From assembly GCA_035236585.1 (NCBI GenBank), contig CP141136.1, forward strand, positions 34,295,597 to 34,359,596: a stretch of DNA of 64,000 nt. The letters run 5' to 3'. Positions 26,401 to 37,306 of the stretch are shown piece after piece. A program made the translations under genes and the position numbers. The notes beneath the pieces are model-generated. The model was not told the origin of the DNA, searched no databases, and worked only from the letters and a program-made list of their open reading frames with translations. Position 1 is the stretch's first letter, and each line of letters opens with the position of its first letter. The stretch is from Warburgia ugandensis (lineage: Eukaryota > Streptophyta > Magnoliopsida > Canellales > Canellaceae).

Positions 26401-27447
26401 TTTACACAAGAAAGAGCAATTTTAGATTCCAACTATATTAAAAGATTAGTTGTATACATTTCCTAGTATTTTAAATATTTTATTCTTAGAAATCACTTAA
26501 TTATCACTAACTAGGCTTAATTCTATTCTTTTGAAGGTCAAGGGTGCAAATGTAAAAAATGCACAAAATATCTAATTTTACATAAACAATTTCACATTTC
26601 AACTATTTTAAAAGATAAATTGCATACATACGCCTATATTTTGAGTATTTTAGTCTAAGAAATCACTTAATTATCACTAATTAGGCTCAATTATATAGTT
26701 TCGAAGGTTAAGGGTACAAATATTAAAAATACACAAAATATCTAATTTTGCAAAAGAAAGAGCAAATTCTCATTCCAACTAAATTAAAGCAAAAATTACA
26801 TACATATCCCTCTATTTTGAATATTTTAGTCTTACAAATCAGTTAATTATAATTAATTTAGCTTAATTATACTATTTTGAAGGTTCAGGTTACAAATGCA
26901 AAAAGGCACAAAATTTCTAATTTTAAACAAGAAAGAGCAATTTTGCATTCCAACTATTTTAAAAGGTAAATTATTTGCATATCCCAAAATTTTAAATATT
27001 TCTTAGAAGTCACTTAATTATCACTAACTACGCTTATTTCTACTATTTTGAAGCTCCAAGATACAAATTAAAAAAATACACAAAGTATGTAATTTCACAC
27101 AAGAAAGCAATTTCACATTACAACTATTTTAAAAGATAATTTGGATACATATGCCTATATTTTGAATATTTTAGTCTTAGAAATCTCTTAATTATCACTA
27201 ATTAGGCTTAATTCTACTTTTTTAAAGGTTCAGGATGCAAATATGAAAAATGTATAAAATATCTAATTTTACACAAGAAAGAGCAATTTCACATTCTAAC
27301 TATATCAAAAGATAAATTGTATACATATTCCTATCTTTGCAATATTTTAGTCTTAGAAATCACTTAATGATCACTAATTAGGTTTAATTCTACCTTTTTA
27401 AAGGTTAAGGTACAAATGTAAAAAATACACAAAATATCTAATTTAAC
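14486..27447 (+). repeat. Satellite 1 array, block 5 (forward, long higher-order repeat)
   Basis: Forward monomers of about 175-181 bp for 13 kb. A junction monomer containing TTTATGACTAATTTGGCATA (or near variants), followed by a monomer with ACTTATCCCTATATTTTGAA, recurs at about 14493, 15896, 17473, 19194, 20768, 22136, 23187 and 24752. The intervals of about 1.05-1.72 kb equal roughly 6-10 monomers, so the higher-order unit varies in length through loss or gain of whole monomers. From about 25000 to 27447 this marker is absent and the monomers are closer to the general consensus. No gene is visible. Confidence 0.9.
24201..24526 (+). repeat. Perfect 163-bp tandem duplication inside satellite 1
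   Basis: Positions 24201-24363 and 24364-24526 read identically base for base, starting ATTCATATAGTTTTAGAATT and ending CATATTAAAAGAT. Neighbouring monomers differ at many positions, so this is a very recent duplication. Its unit is shorter than the usual 175 bp. Confidence 0.95.
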
Positions 27448-27517
27448 AAAACATCTGCACAAGGAGATTCCCTGGTGCATGTTATTTGCAGATGATATAG
27501 TCCTACTTGATGAGACA
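27448..27517 (+). pseudogene. LINE reverse transcriptase fragment (FADD box) at the satellite boundary
   Basis: Read from 27452, about 22 codons contain EIPWCMLFADDIVLLDET. The FADD box (27485-27496) is the catalytic core of a non-LTR reverse transcriptase, and its flanking residues match the plant RTE-type LINE pattern. Upstream it joins satellite 1 directly after ATATCTAATTTAAC. Downstream it joins satellite 2 at about 27518 (ACTTCCCTTAACTTGAAATA). Nothing else of a LINE is present and no poly(A) or target duplication is apparent, so it is likely a filler or remnant captured during rearrangement. It may belong to the same clade as the LINE tail at 1604-1845, but the two fragments do not overlap and cannot be compared. 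Confidence 0.85.
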
Positions 27518-29210
27518 ACTTCCCTTAACTTGAAATAATTTGACCAAGTGCTTAGGTACTTTGAAGGGCATGTATTGTTGACATTGCACCACGGGAGTTC
27601 CCAGCATTTAATGTGCTGGACCAATGCAAAGAATCATCCAACTGCTAGAAAAAGTTTAGATATTGTGCTTTGGAACATCCCAGGATTGGACATGATTTGA
27701 CTTTGTTCATAGGGACTTCCAAGGACTTGTAGTGTTTTGACATTGTATCAAGGGATATCCTAGTGCTTAAAGTGTCCAAACATTGTGCCAAAAGATCGTC
27801 CAATGGCTTGAAAAGATAGACTTTGTGTTTGGTAACATCTTAGGAGTCGAAGTGATTTGACTTTGTGCATAGGGTCTTTCAAGGACATGTAATGCTTTGA
27901 CATTGTACTACAAGAATTCCCATCACTTAACATGCTCAGCTATTGTGACATTGTACTACGATAGCTGGAAAAATTTATAGCTAGTATTCAAATACTTCCT
28001 TGTGAAGCGACTTGACTTTATGTCTAGGGATTCCCAAGGGCATGTATTATATTGCTGGCCATGGGACTTTTCAGCATTTAAGGTGCCCATACATTGTGCC
28101 AAGGATCAACTAACAGCTTAAAACTTTAGACATTGTCTTAGGGAAAACCATAGGACTCATAGTGATTTGATGTTGTGCTTGGGTAATTCCAAGGACATGT
28201 AATGTTTTGACATTGTACCATGGGAATTTTCTGCCTTGACATGCTCAGACATTCCACAAATGATCATCCAATGGCTTGAAAAGTCTAGACATTGTGTTTG
28301 GGAACTTCCCAGGACTTGAAGTGATTTAACTTTTGGCCTAGGGACTTGCAAGGACATGTAGGGTTTCGAAAATTGGGCCTTGGGACTTCCACATTTAAAG
28401 TCCCAGAATTTGTGTAAGGGATCATCCAAAGGCTCAAAAGATTTAGACACTGGACTTGAAAACTTCTCAAGACTCGAAGTGTTTTGACTTGTTGCTCAGG
28501 CACTTCCAAGGACAAGTATGCTTTGATGTTTTACCATGGGACCTGTTAGGACTTAACGTGCAAGGTCATTGGGCCAAGGATCATCCAACGGCCTCAAAAT
28601 TCCAAATGTTGGGTTTCAAAACACCAAGTAGTCATAGGGATTTGACTTTGTGCCTTGGGACTTCGAAGGACATGTAAAGTTTTGGCATTACACTATGGGA
28701 TTCTAACCACTTAAAGTGATCGAACATTGTGCCAAGAGTCATACAAAGGCATTTAAAATCTAGAATGATGTGTTTGGAAGCTTCTAGGACTTGAAGTGAT
28801 TTGGGTTTGAGCCTAGGGACTTCCAAGGACATGTATTGTTTTGACATTGTGCCTTGGCATATCCAAGCATTTAAGATGCTGGACCATTGTGCGAAGGCCC
28901 TTCCAATAGCTAAAGAAATTTAGACATTGTGTTTGGGAACATCCTAGGGCTCTAAGTGATTTGATTTATTGCTTATGGACTTCCTAGGAGTCTTAACATC
29001 TTGAAATTGTACCATGGCCTTTCCATCATTTCTCATGCTCAGACATTGTGCCAAAAGGATCATCTAGTGGCTTGATAATTTTAGACTTTGTATTTGGGAA
29101 CATCCCATGACTTGAAGTGATTTGATTTTGCACATAAGGACTTTCAAGGACATGTAATGCTGTGACCTTGTCCAATGGGACTTCCCAGTGCTTAAAGTGC
29201 TCAAACATTG
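27518..29210 (+). repeat. Satellite 2 array, segment 1 (11-mer higher-order repeat)
   Basis: Start of a second, unrelated satellite with monomers of about 158-159 bp. Common motifs are GGACTTCCAAGGACATGTA, TTTTGACATTGTGCC, GGATCATCCAA, ACATTGTGTTTGGGAACATC and GAAGTGATTTGA. Eleven monomer types can be distinguished by order (named A-K here). A starts 'GGGTTTCGAAATTGGGCC', B has 'TTTGATGTTTTACC', C 'TTTTGGCATTACAC', D 'GATTTGATTTATTG', E 'TTGCAATTGTACCATGG', J 'TTGCCTGCCATGGGAC', K 'GATTTAACTTTTGGCC'. This segment runs from late F through G-K, then A-E, and is cut in the next F by the retrotransposon. Confidence 0.92.
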
Positions 29211-32136
29211 TGTAATATCCTAAATTTTTGGTATAAATTAAGAATTTATTTAATAAATTAGATTAAAAAATTTATAGATGGAATTTGATCTTGAAAACTT
29301 AAGAATTAGAAAGTGCTCGTCGATAGGATTCCAACGCCACAAAGAACGCGAAAAACAGAGCTCAAACAAAGGAGTTATGAGCCGTTGAAGTTATAGGGGT
29401 ATTTTGGTAAATTGGTAGAGACGTAAAACACAGGGACCGGAATTGATAACGGAACCCCACTTCTTCTACACGTCTCTACCAGATCCGGCGATTTCACTGG
29501 AGAAACCGTCGAAAGGAGACATGAAAGGGAAGAGTTTCCCTTTCCCTTTAACTTTACATCCTATAACTCCCTCCTCAGTCGCCAAATCACACCACCTTTC
29601 CCGTTTCACTAAGTTTTACTCAAAACCCTAGCTCTAAAATTTCAAGTTTTCCAGTGAGTAGAGCTTCGGCAACGTCCATCAAAGCCCAACAAAACAAGGT
29701 AAGTCTTAAACCCTTGATTTTTATATTAAATAAGTATATTGAAAAATAGGAAATGCTTGAAAAATCAGGAAAAAAGTAGTTTTTCTTGGAACTAAGGTGC
29801 GTTACTATTGGAGCACAAATCCATGGATGTAACCATGTTTGATTTCAAATTGGACTGTCCATCTAGCATACAAGAGACCTAAGATCAAACCCTTTTAATT
29901 TGGGAGAGATCCAACGGTTGGTATTGCCGAAAAATGTGAACAACAGTACCTAGGGAAGTTTTTAGGAACATGAGAAAAATCACATAAAAAACATAGTTTT
30001 TAGAAAAATCAATGCAAAACGAGGGTATAAATGAAATTTAGATGAAAATTTGAGAAAAACGGTGCAAAAATCGCATGATTTGGACGCCTATAGGCTTGCC
30101 GGAGAGGACCGAAATTCGGTCGTCTTCTCTGGCAGCGTCGACCCCATCGGCACCCTGGCGCTGATGCCGGGATGCCCAGCAGGATGCTCCAACGGAGACG
30201 CCACACGAGAAATCGTGACACACGCGGCGGTGCGTACGGTAATGAGGACGTACGCGGCACGTCCCTGCTAAGCATCTCGGTGGCGGGCGTCTTCATGATG
30301 CCAGTTTACGCCGGAATTAACCGGCGGAAACCACCGCCGTCGGTGTAAAAGGGGCTGTGGTGGTCGGTCAGCCCTATTTTTTGAGTATTTTCACTAAAAT
30401 TTGATTTCTGAGAGCTATAGTAGTCCAAATCGAGATCTGAAAGAAGCGTTGTGACCATATTGATGACGCGGACCTAGATTTAATATAAAAACTTATAAAT
30501 AACTACTTTTACTTTAGAAAATTTTTAAAATAATGATGTGACATTTACGGGTGCATCCGAACATATAAGTTAACAGGATTTTTTGAGCAAACTGAGTGAT
30601 CTCACATTGAGGTAGGTGACGACAATTAATATTTTACTTTAAATTTTGAAACCATGCATTATTGGAGCATCATGAGTGGTTGTGATTTAGATTGCATTTA
30701 TTCTTAACCATTGATTTTATGGGATTTAGAGTTTCGGTATGATTATTATAAATTGCAATCATGTATTGAGTAAACCTATGATAAATGATTTTATTAGCAT
30801 TATATTATCTAATTATGCACAGATATCAAGTTCTTTTCCTTATTACATTATGGAAATGGATGGATTTGGATGAGAAAGAAAAATAGGGGCTTGGTGGCTG
30901 ATCCTTTTAGAGACTAACCCCGGGATTAGGGGCGTGCCTTGGGGATTGCAAGCTACGAGTACTCTTGAGTTTTATCATATATATGATTTTTGTGTTTTAT
31001 GTTTTATGACGGGTGCTCTCACTCGGTGGGTGTCATACTAGGAGGGATAGGGTCGGCCACCCACCTTCCGAGATTTGTGATGCGATGAGATTTTGATATG
31101 ATAGACACTTGCCCATAGATGGCATTTGGTAGGGGTTGGTAACATGGATAGTCCACACTACCGGTCCAGGCCTTTCCATGGGGACAGACGCTAAGTCTCT
31201 TGTTATGGTGTCGACGGGGAGTGGCAGTGGTTGAGACCCATGGAGGGTTGCCACTGCGGCGTGATGGTCCATACTCTTATTATGTGTGCTTGCATGATGA
31301 GCATGGTGATGAGATGATATACCTGGGTGTGACGACACTCAGAGGTTGGATATGAGTACTCATGATCAGTGATCTTTATTTATATGACACTTGTGGGACC
31401 CATTACCTTAGGATGTCATTATTATTATTGTATGCTCATTTACATTGATTTATATCATGTTTTAAATCCGCGGAATGCATGTTTAGGCGTACTTGATAAA
31501 TGGATATTATATTGGCATGAGTTATAATGATTTTATTGTCATAAATGATAGATATTTTATTTTGTCATTACTGTTATTTCATCTTTATTTCATTAATTGT
31601 CTATGTACCTACACAAGCAATAGCTTGATGCCTCAGATCTCGAGCACGACATCAAGAAGGGCAAGACTGTTGAGAAACTATGATAGCAATGGGGGGATTA
31701 CTTTACTTGATTGATAGACGGTGATGTGAGTTAATAAACAGGATTGTCATTTAATTTTCTTTATGGACTGTATACTTTATTCTATGGATTTGATTAAGAT
31801 AGTTAAACATATGATGGACATTTAATGGGATGTTATGATGGATAGACCCTGGGCCATATTATTCTTGTGTTTTGGATATTTATTGGTTTGAAAATAAAGG
31901 CTCCGATACATTTTGACATTGATTGATAGGTTTATTATTTCAATTCTATTATCATGAAATTATACTTATGTCCTGAATGAAATTGCGATGTTTTGGAAAA
32001 GGAAAATAACACCTGAATATTTTAAAGAAACATTTTTGTAAACAAATTAATAAAACTTTTTTTTTCATGGGATCCCAAATGCTATTGTTATTATTATTAT
32101 TACTATAAAAAAAGTCAGAAATCCCAGGGTGTTACA
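29211..32136 (+). repeat. 5' LTR of the chromovirus (2,926 bp)
   Basis: Begins TGTAATATCCTAAATTTTTG and ends CCAGGGTGTTACA, a TG...CA LTR. It holds a GC-rich interval around 30080-30340 amid AT-rich flanks. Compared with the 3' LTR it has an extra stretch of about 40 bp around 29855-29890, and it lacks the GC-rich expansion (near 46170-46280) and the small hairpin insertion (47692-47723) of the 3' copy. It should hold the promoter, but I could not pin down a TATA box. Open frames inside (30009-30296 minus, 31033-31338 minus, 31493-31714 plus) have no recognisable product. Confidence 0.95.
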
Positions 32137-32139
32137 GGT

Positions 32140-32151
32140 TGGTATCAGAGC
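32140..32151 (+). other. Primer binding site, initiator tRNA-Met type
   Basis: TGGTATCAGAGC lies three bases after the 5' LTR end. This is the standard plant retrotransposon primer site complementary to the 3' end of initiator tRNA-Met, and it fixes the element's orientation as plus. Confidence 0.93.
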
Positions 32152-32274
32152 CCAGTCTAGTCCATCATAATCTTTACAAATGTCCATTTATATGTGAGTA
32201 ACAATCCATAAATAGTAGAGAGAGAGACTAGGAGAGAGGAACTTACACTTAGTGATATTTGAAACTTTTGATAG

Positions 32275-33486
32275 ATGGCTCCTCGAAGAAGGACAAGGTC
32301 TACCCCTGCTACACCAGTTGCCCCACCTATTGAGTCCTCTGATCAAGGGGATCGAGATGCCGAGTTATTGAATTGATTAATGTCAGGGCTAGTACCACTC
32401 ATACAGTAGCAGGTTAGGACTGCTGTTCACGCTGCTAAACCTATCCCTATTCCACCACCTCAAGTGGCACCTATGGTCTCGTCAGTTCATTCCTCCCAAC
32501 CAGTACAGGAACCACCAGCACCTAAGACCACTGAGGGTGATGCTGCTAGTGACTCTAAGAAGACAGATAAGTTATTGGAGAGATTTCAAAAGATGGTGAA
32601 ACCCTTTTATGGCGATGGTGACACTGAGGAGGCCGAGTGATGGCTATTTGAGGCTAAAAGGACATTTGACGCTATGAAGATTACACCAGAGGATCAAGTT
32701 AGAGTAGTCGCCTACCTACTGAAGGGTGAGGCAGGCTTTTGGTGGCAGACCTTTACACATACCAGACCAGATCCTACTGAGACGATGACATGGGCAACCT
32801 TTAAATAGGCTTTTGACACTCAGTACTTCCCACCCCATGCATTACAGTCATTGAAGAAAGAGTTTGCCACCTTGGAGCAGAGAGACATGACGGTTCAATA
32901 GTATCTGAACCGATTTACATGACTGAGGAGATTTGCACCTCACGCGCTTGCCTCAGACGAGGAGGCAACAGACAGATTTGTGGATAGGTTGACACCTTGG
33001 TTGAGAGATCGGGTGATTACTTGGCGACCCACTACTGTGCAAGATGCAGTTGACATGGCTTCTATGCATGAGAAGAACTCTCTCAGGACTAGAGGGGGTG
33101 CGTGCCAGCCCTTTAAGGGCAAGAGACTGTTTGGTGCTATGCAGACACATGGTGCATCAGGTCATCCACCGCAGGCCAAGTTTAAGAGAGATATAGAGAG
33201 GAAGAGATGTGATAGGTGTAAGGGTTGGCACCCTGGATGAGGGTGCAATAGCTCCTACAGGCCACAACATCAGAGGTAGCCCCAACCACAACGACAGCAC
33301 CATGCACCTTTCCAGAGATAGCCATACAGGTGTTTCAACTGTGGAGACGTAGGCCACTTCATTAAGGACTGTCCTAAGGGGCAGAGAGAGAGACAGACCG
33401 AGGTGGGCATAGAGACAGCTACCGCATCACGTAGCTAGGGACGAGTGTTTGTCATCACATCAGGATAGGCACAGGCATCACACTAG
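32275..33486 (+). pseudogene. gag: gag of the chromovirus (12 premature stops)
   Basis: Starts at ATG 32275 (MAPRRRTRSTP, the usual basic chromovirus Gag start), 139 bases after the LTR. The retrotransposon Gag capsid-like region spans about residues 120-245 (WLFEAKRTFDAMKI, then FWWQTF, then DRFVDRLTPWLRDRV). A degenerate CxxC-H-C cluster near 33205-33245 precedes a canonical zinc knuckle C-x2-C-x4-H-x4-C at 33331-33372 (CFNCGDVGHFIKDC). Premature stops lie in one unbroken frame at 32374 TGA, 32407 TAG, 32638 TGA, 32806 TAG, 32899 TAG, 32920 TGA, 33238 TGA, 33277 TAG, 33319 TAG, 33436 TAG, 33466 TAG and 33484 TAG. There is no frameshift, and the frame continues into protease. It cannot make functional Gag. 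Confidence 0.93.
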
Positions 33487-35483
33487 GTCATTGAAGGTAC
33501 TCTTCTAGTCTCAGATCAACATGCTAGGGCTCTTTTTGACACAGGGTCTACACATTCTTTTATATCATGCATTTTTGCATCTTGCCTTGATGTATGTGTG
33601 CACAAATTAGCATTTGGATTAGATATTATGACACCGGTGGGAGAGACAGTAGAGATTACCGAATATCTTTGAGAGATACCCGTAGAGATATTAAGCGTTA
33701 GTATGGACACTGACTTCATCTTACTAGACATGGTAGACTATGATATTATTCTTGGAATGGATTGGTTAGCCAACTATTGGGCTATGGTAGACTGCCAAAA
33801 GAAGCGGATCACTTTTCTTATACCTAGGCAACCAGAAATAGTGTTCCAGGGTAGGAAAGATCAGTCAGGTACATGCATCATTTCTGCTATGAAGGTGGCA
33901 CGATTTTGTGCACGAGGGTGTAGCGTGTTCCTTGTGTATGTGACGGTTGAGGACAAGGAACAACCATGGCTTGACAAGATTGATGTTGTCCGTGAATTTG
34001 TTAATATCTTTCCTGAGGAGTTACCAGGATTGCCGCCAAGTAGGGAGGTTGACTTTACCATTGACTTGGTGCCAGGTACATCACCTATCTCTAAGGCACC
34101 ATACAGAATGGCTCCAACAGAGTTGAGAGAGCTTAAAGTATAGTTGCAAGAGTTATTGGATAAGGGGTTCATCAGGCCGAGTGGATCACCATGGGGAGCA
34201 CCAATCCTTTTCGTGAAGAAAAAGGACGGATCACTAAGATTATGCATTGACTATCGATTGTTGAATAATGTTACTATAAAGAACCGATACCCTTTGCTAC
34301 GCATAGATGACTTGTTTGATCAGCTCCAATCAGCACAAGTGTTCTCCAAGATAGATTTGAGGTCAGGATATCATCAGCTGAGTGTAAGAGAAGAGGATAT
34401 CTCCAAGACTACTTTTACGAGTCGCTATGGCCATTATGAGTTCTTAGTGATGTCGTTTGGATTGACGAACGCACCGGCAGTGTTCATGGATCTAATGAAC
34501 CATGTTTTTCGTGCTTATTTGGATAAGTTCGTGATTGTATTTATAGATGACATCTTGATTTCTTCGCCTAGTCATGAGGCACATAGAGAACATCTCCACA
34601 CGGTATTGGACACACTTTGTCAACATTAGTTGTATGCCAAGTTTAGTAAGTGTGATTTTTAGTTAGACCAGGTGCAGTTCTTAGGTCACATCATATTTAA
34701 AGATGGAGGGGTTGTGGATCCAGCGAAAGTTGAGGCAGTATTACATTGGGAAAGGCCTAAGACAGTGACTGAGATATGCAGTTTTCTCAGTTTGGCAGGA
34801 TATTACCGTCTTTTCATAGAGGGATTCTCTAAGATTGCATTACCATTGACCACCTTGACCAGGAAAGACACTCAATTTGTATGGACCGAGGCTTGCGAGG
34901 AGAGCTTCCAAGAGCTCAAGAGGAGACTTACTACTGCTCCAGTATTGACTTTACCATCAGGTATAGGCGGTTATGTGGTTTATTGTGATGCTTCTAGCAA
35001 GGGATTAGGAGCAATGTTGATTCAACATGGGAAGGTAATTGCCTATGCATCAAGACAGTTGAAGACACATGAGGTAAATTACCCAACACATGATTTGGAG
35101 TTAGCAGCGGTGGTATTTGCGTTGAAGTCCTAGAGACATTATCTTTATGGTGAGAGATTTGAGGTATTCACTTATCATAAGAGTCTTAAGTACTTCTTTA
35201 CTCAGAGTGATTTGAACATGAGGCAGCGTAGATGGATGGAGTATCTCAAGGACTTCGACTTCACCATACAGTACCATCCAAGGAAGGCTAACGTCATTAC
35301 TAATGCCCTGAATAGGAAGTCTGGAGTAATGATTGCCAATTTGTTGACTCGATCTAAGTTCTTTGACAGGATCTTAGAGCCACAGGACAAAGATAAAGAG
35401 ACACAAGATCTGACAGATAAGGCAGATTTTTTGAGGGGACCAGATGGAGGAGTCAGATTTAAGGGAAGGTTGGTAGTACCAAC
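33487..35483 (+). pseudogene. pol: pol part 1: protease, reverse transcriptase, RNase H (5 premature stops; cut by nested element)
   Basis: Same frame as gag. Protease: ALFDTGSTHSFIS with catalytic Asp at 33538. Reverse transcriptase starts near 34144 ([20 protein letters not shown]), has [11 protein letters not shown] and [12 protein letters not shown], and the catalytic box FIDD with its aspartates at 34546-34551. RNase [12 protein letters not shown] with Asp at 34987, then [11 protein letters not shown]. The position expected to hold the third acidic residue reads FTYHKSL (Tyr at 35173). The last one reads ITNALNRK (Asn instead of Asp), so RNase H would be dead even without stops. Stops: 33670 TGA, 34141 TAG, 34627 TAG, 34660 TAG, 35131 TAG. 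The frame runs to 35483, where the nested LTR element begins; the linker and integrase resume at 43897. Confidence 0.95.
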
Positions 35484-37269
35484 TGTTGATTGTTTAACTG
35501 CCAGTGCATGGGCTATTGTAGTGTAGCTTATGCAAGTACAAGTCGATCCCACGGAGACTTGATTTAAAATGATGGAGTTTTAAATAAAATTCAACTAAAA
35601 GAATAAAAACAAAGAATATACTACAAATAAACGAAAATCTAGATTTATTCAATTTCTGCAGTTTGCACAATTATTTATTCAAAAGACAACAGAAAATAAA
35701 ACTAAAAGGCGTCTTGGATAAGCTTCTTCTTGGATTGCACTGTCCCTGGATTGCACTATCCCTGAATAGTCAAAATATGAATAAAACAAAACCAAAATAG
35801 CACAGGGACACAGATGGAATTAGTTTGGGGACACGTTGGGAATTCTTGAGATCTGCCAAGGGCAGATTTGTAATTTCTGGGGTTCTAGTTTTTAACGAAA
35901 AAAACCAAGAAAATGTGGTGAGGAAGAAGGAAGAGGAAAGAAAGGGGAAGAAGGGAAGAGGAAGGAGAGAAGGGAGAAGCGCTGGGGAGGAAAACCCGAC
36001 TTAGGTTTTCTCTCCCTGGGCGTCCGGTGAAGGAGATGGAGGAGAAACTGGGCAGAGCTGGTCAGTGTTGGATCAGTGGAGGGAAGAGTGTTGTGATCTG
36101 GGCACAGGCTCAAGCATCTGGTTCAGACGCCCAAGTCAATCAACTGGGGCCACTCAAGGCTCATCGAGGGGTGCTTCTGGTCTTGGTGGCTGATGTGTTG
36201 AAGAGGAGTTTAGGCAGATGTAGTGATCAAGTAGAGAAGACTGAGAAGGTTAGAAGCAGACAACGGGAACGGTGCTGGAGAAAGTCGGCTGGCAGAGGAG
36301 GGAGAGAGAGAGAGATGATGCCAGGCCTTCTAGGTGTGTCACACACATATGGTCGGCTTGGCAGTAGGTCTGATGGGAAGCAAAGGAGAGAGAAAGAGAG
36401 AACAATGGAGATGGAGAGGAGGAGAATGTGTGCTGGTTAAGAGAGGTGTGGAGAGGGAAAGAGAGAAGAAAGGGGAGAAAGTTGGCTAGCCCAACCTCCC
36501 AAAAGAAAACCATGGGAGCCTGATGAGAATGGAGATTGGAAAGGAGAAGAATAAGGAGGGAGAAGAGAGGAGGAAAGATGGAAATGAGAGGGAGAAAGGT
36601 GGAGAGGAGAAGGAATAAGAGAAGTGGGAGATTCAGCAAGCCCAGCCTCCCCAAAAGGAAAAAACCATCCTTTGGGGAGTGGAGAAGGGGAATATAAGAA
36701 GTGGGAGAGAGAGACACGTGAAAGAGGGGGAGATAAGAGAAGGAGAAAAAGAGATAGAAGAGAGAGAGAAAAGAAAGGAGAGGGATAAGAGAAAAACAGA
36801 GAAAAGAGAGAAAAGAAAGGAGAAAGAGAAGGAAGAGGAGATAGGTAAGAGAGATAAGAAAGAGAAAAAAAAGAGGGATAAGAGATAAGAGATAGAGTGG
36901 GGTCCACTAGCTTCCTGGTCTTGTTAGAACTCTTGCTTCAACTTTGTTCTATCCTAGGATTCTTCAAATTCCATCTGATTTCCATGAAACTTCATCCTCT
37001 TCATCTGATATCCTTGATTTGATCTGGAGCGTCCACGCTTGAGTCAATTAATCTGCAATACATAGGACCCAATTAGAATCATTTGAACCATTCATTATTC
37101 ATCTAATTAGCTTTGATGATCATCTGACTGTTAATTTTGCAATTCTATGGTTGGATGGCCAATTAAAGCTAAAATAGAATATTTTATGTAAAATCTTGAA
37201 ATTAATGTCCTAGATGCTCTAATTGAACACTAAATTAGGGGTATTTTGACCAAAATTGAACACTTAACA
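35484..37269 (-). repeat. 3' LTR of the nested element (left copy, 1,786 bp)
   Basis: Plus-strand edges TGTTGATTGTTTAACTGCC and GAACACTTAACA. It carries a strongly purine-rich tract (about 36420-36900), a (GA)7 run at 36302-36315 where the other LTR has (GA)45, and a 16-bp tandem duplication at 35731-35762 (TGGATTGCACTGTCCC twice, with two differences) that is single in the other LTR. Long low-complexity open frames inside (e.g. 36437-36907 minus, 36679-36888 plus) come from the purine-rich composition and are not genes. Confidence 0.93.
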
Positions 37270-37281
37270 CACCCCCCAACC
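37270..37281 (-). other. Polypurine tract of the nested element
   Basis: Minus-strand GGTTGGGGGGTG ends just before the 3' LTR start (TGTTAAGTG on minus). It is G-rich with T interruptions, as in other Athila/Tat elements. It primes plus-strand DNA synthesis. Confidence 0.75.
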
Positions 37282-37285
37282 AGCA

Positions 37286-37306
37286 TTTTGCTAGTCCCTA
37301 GCAAAA
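37286..37306. repeat. Perfect 9-bp inverted repeat beside the polypurine tract
   Basis: TTTTGCTAG-TCC-CTAGCAAAA, arms 37286-37294 and 37298-37306, in the nested element's 3' non-coding region. Similar dyads next to the polypurine tract are, from memory, common in Athila/Tat elements. An RNA stem is possible; its function is unknown. Confidence 0.85.

Noticed and set aside
14486..27447. CRISPR-like regularly spaced repeats
   Set aside because: The whole 175-bp unit is repeated with gradual divergence. There are no short identical repeats with unique spacers and no cas genes; this is plant satellite DNA.
27364..27624. 86-codon minus-strand frame over the satellite junction
   Set aside because: It is the antisense of the LINE reverse transcriptase fragment plus flanking satellite. 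The plus strand carries the recognisable FADD motif.
31033..31338. Antisense open frame conserved in both chromovirus LTRs (also 47097-47402)
   Set aside because: Conservation is explained by the two LTRs being copies of one sequence. No domain, signal or upstream context supports a gene.
36027..36907. Several long open frames on both strands in the nested LTR (and 42582-43529)
   Set aside because: They arise from purine-rich low-complexity DNA and a GA repeat, which avoid stops in several frames. The peptides are runs of E/R/K or L/S/P.
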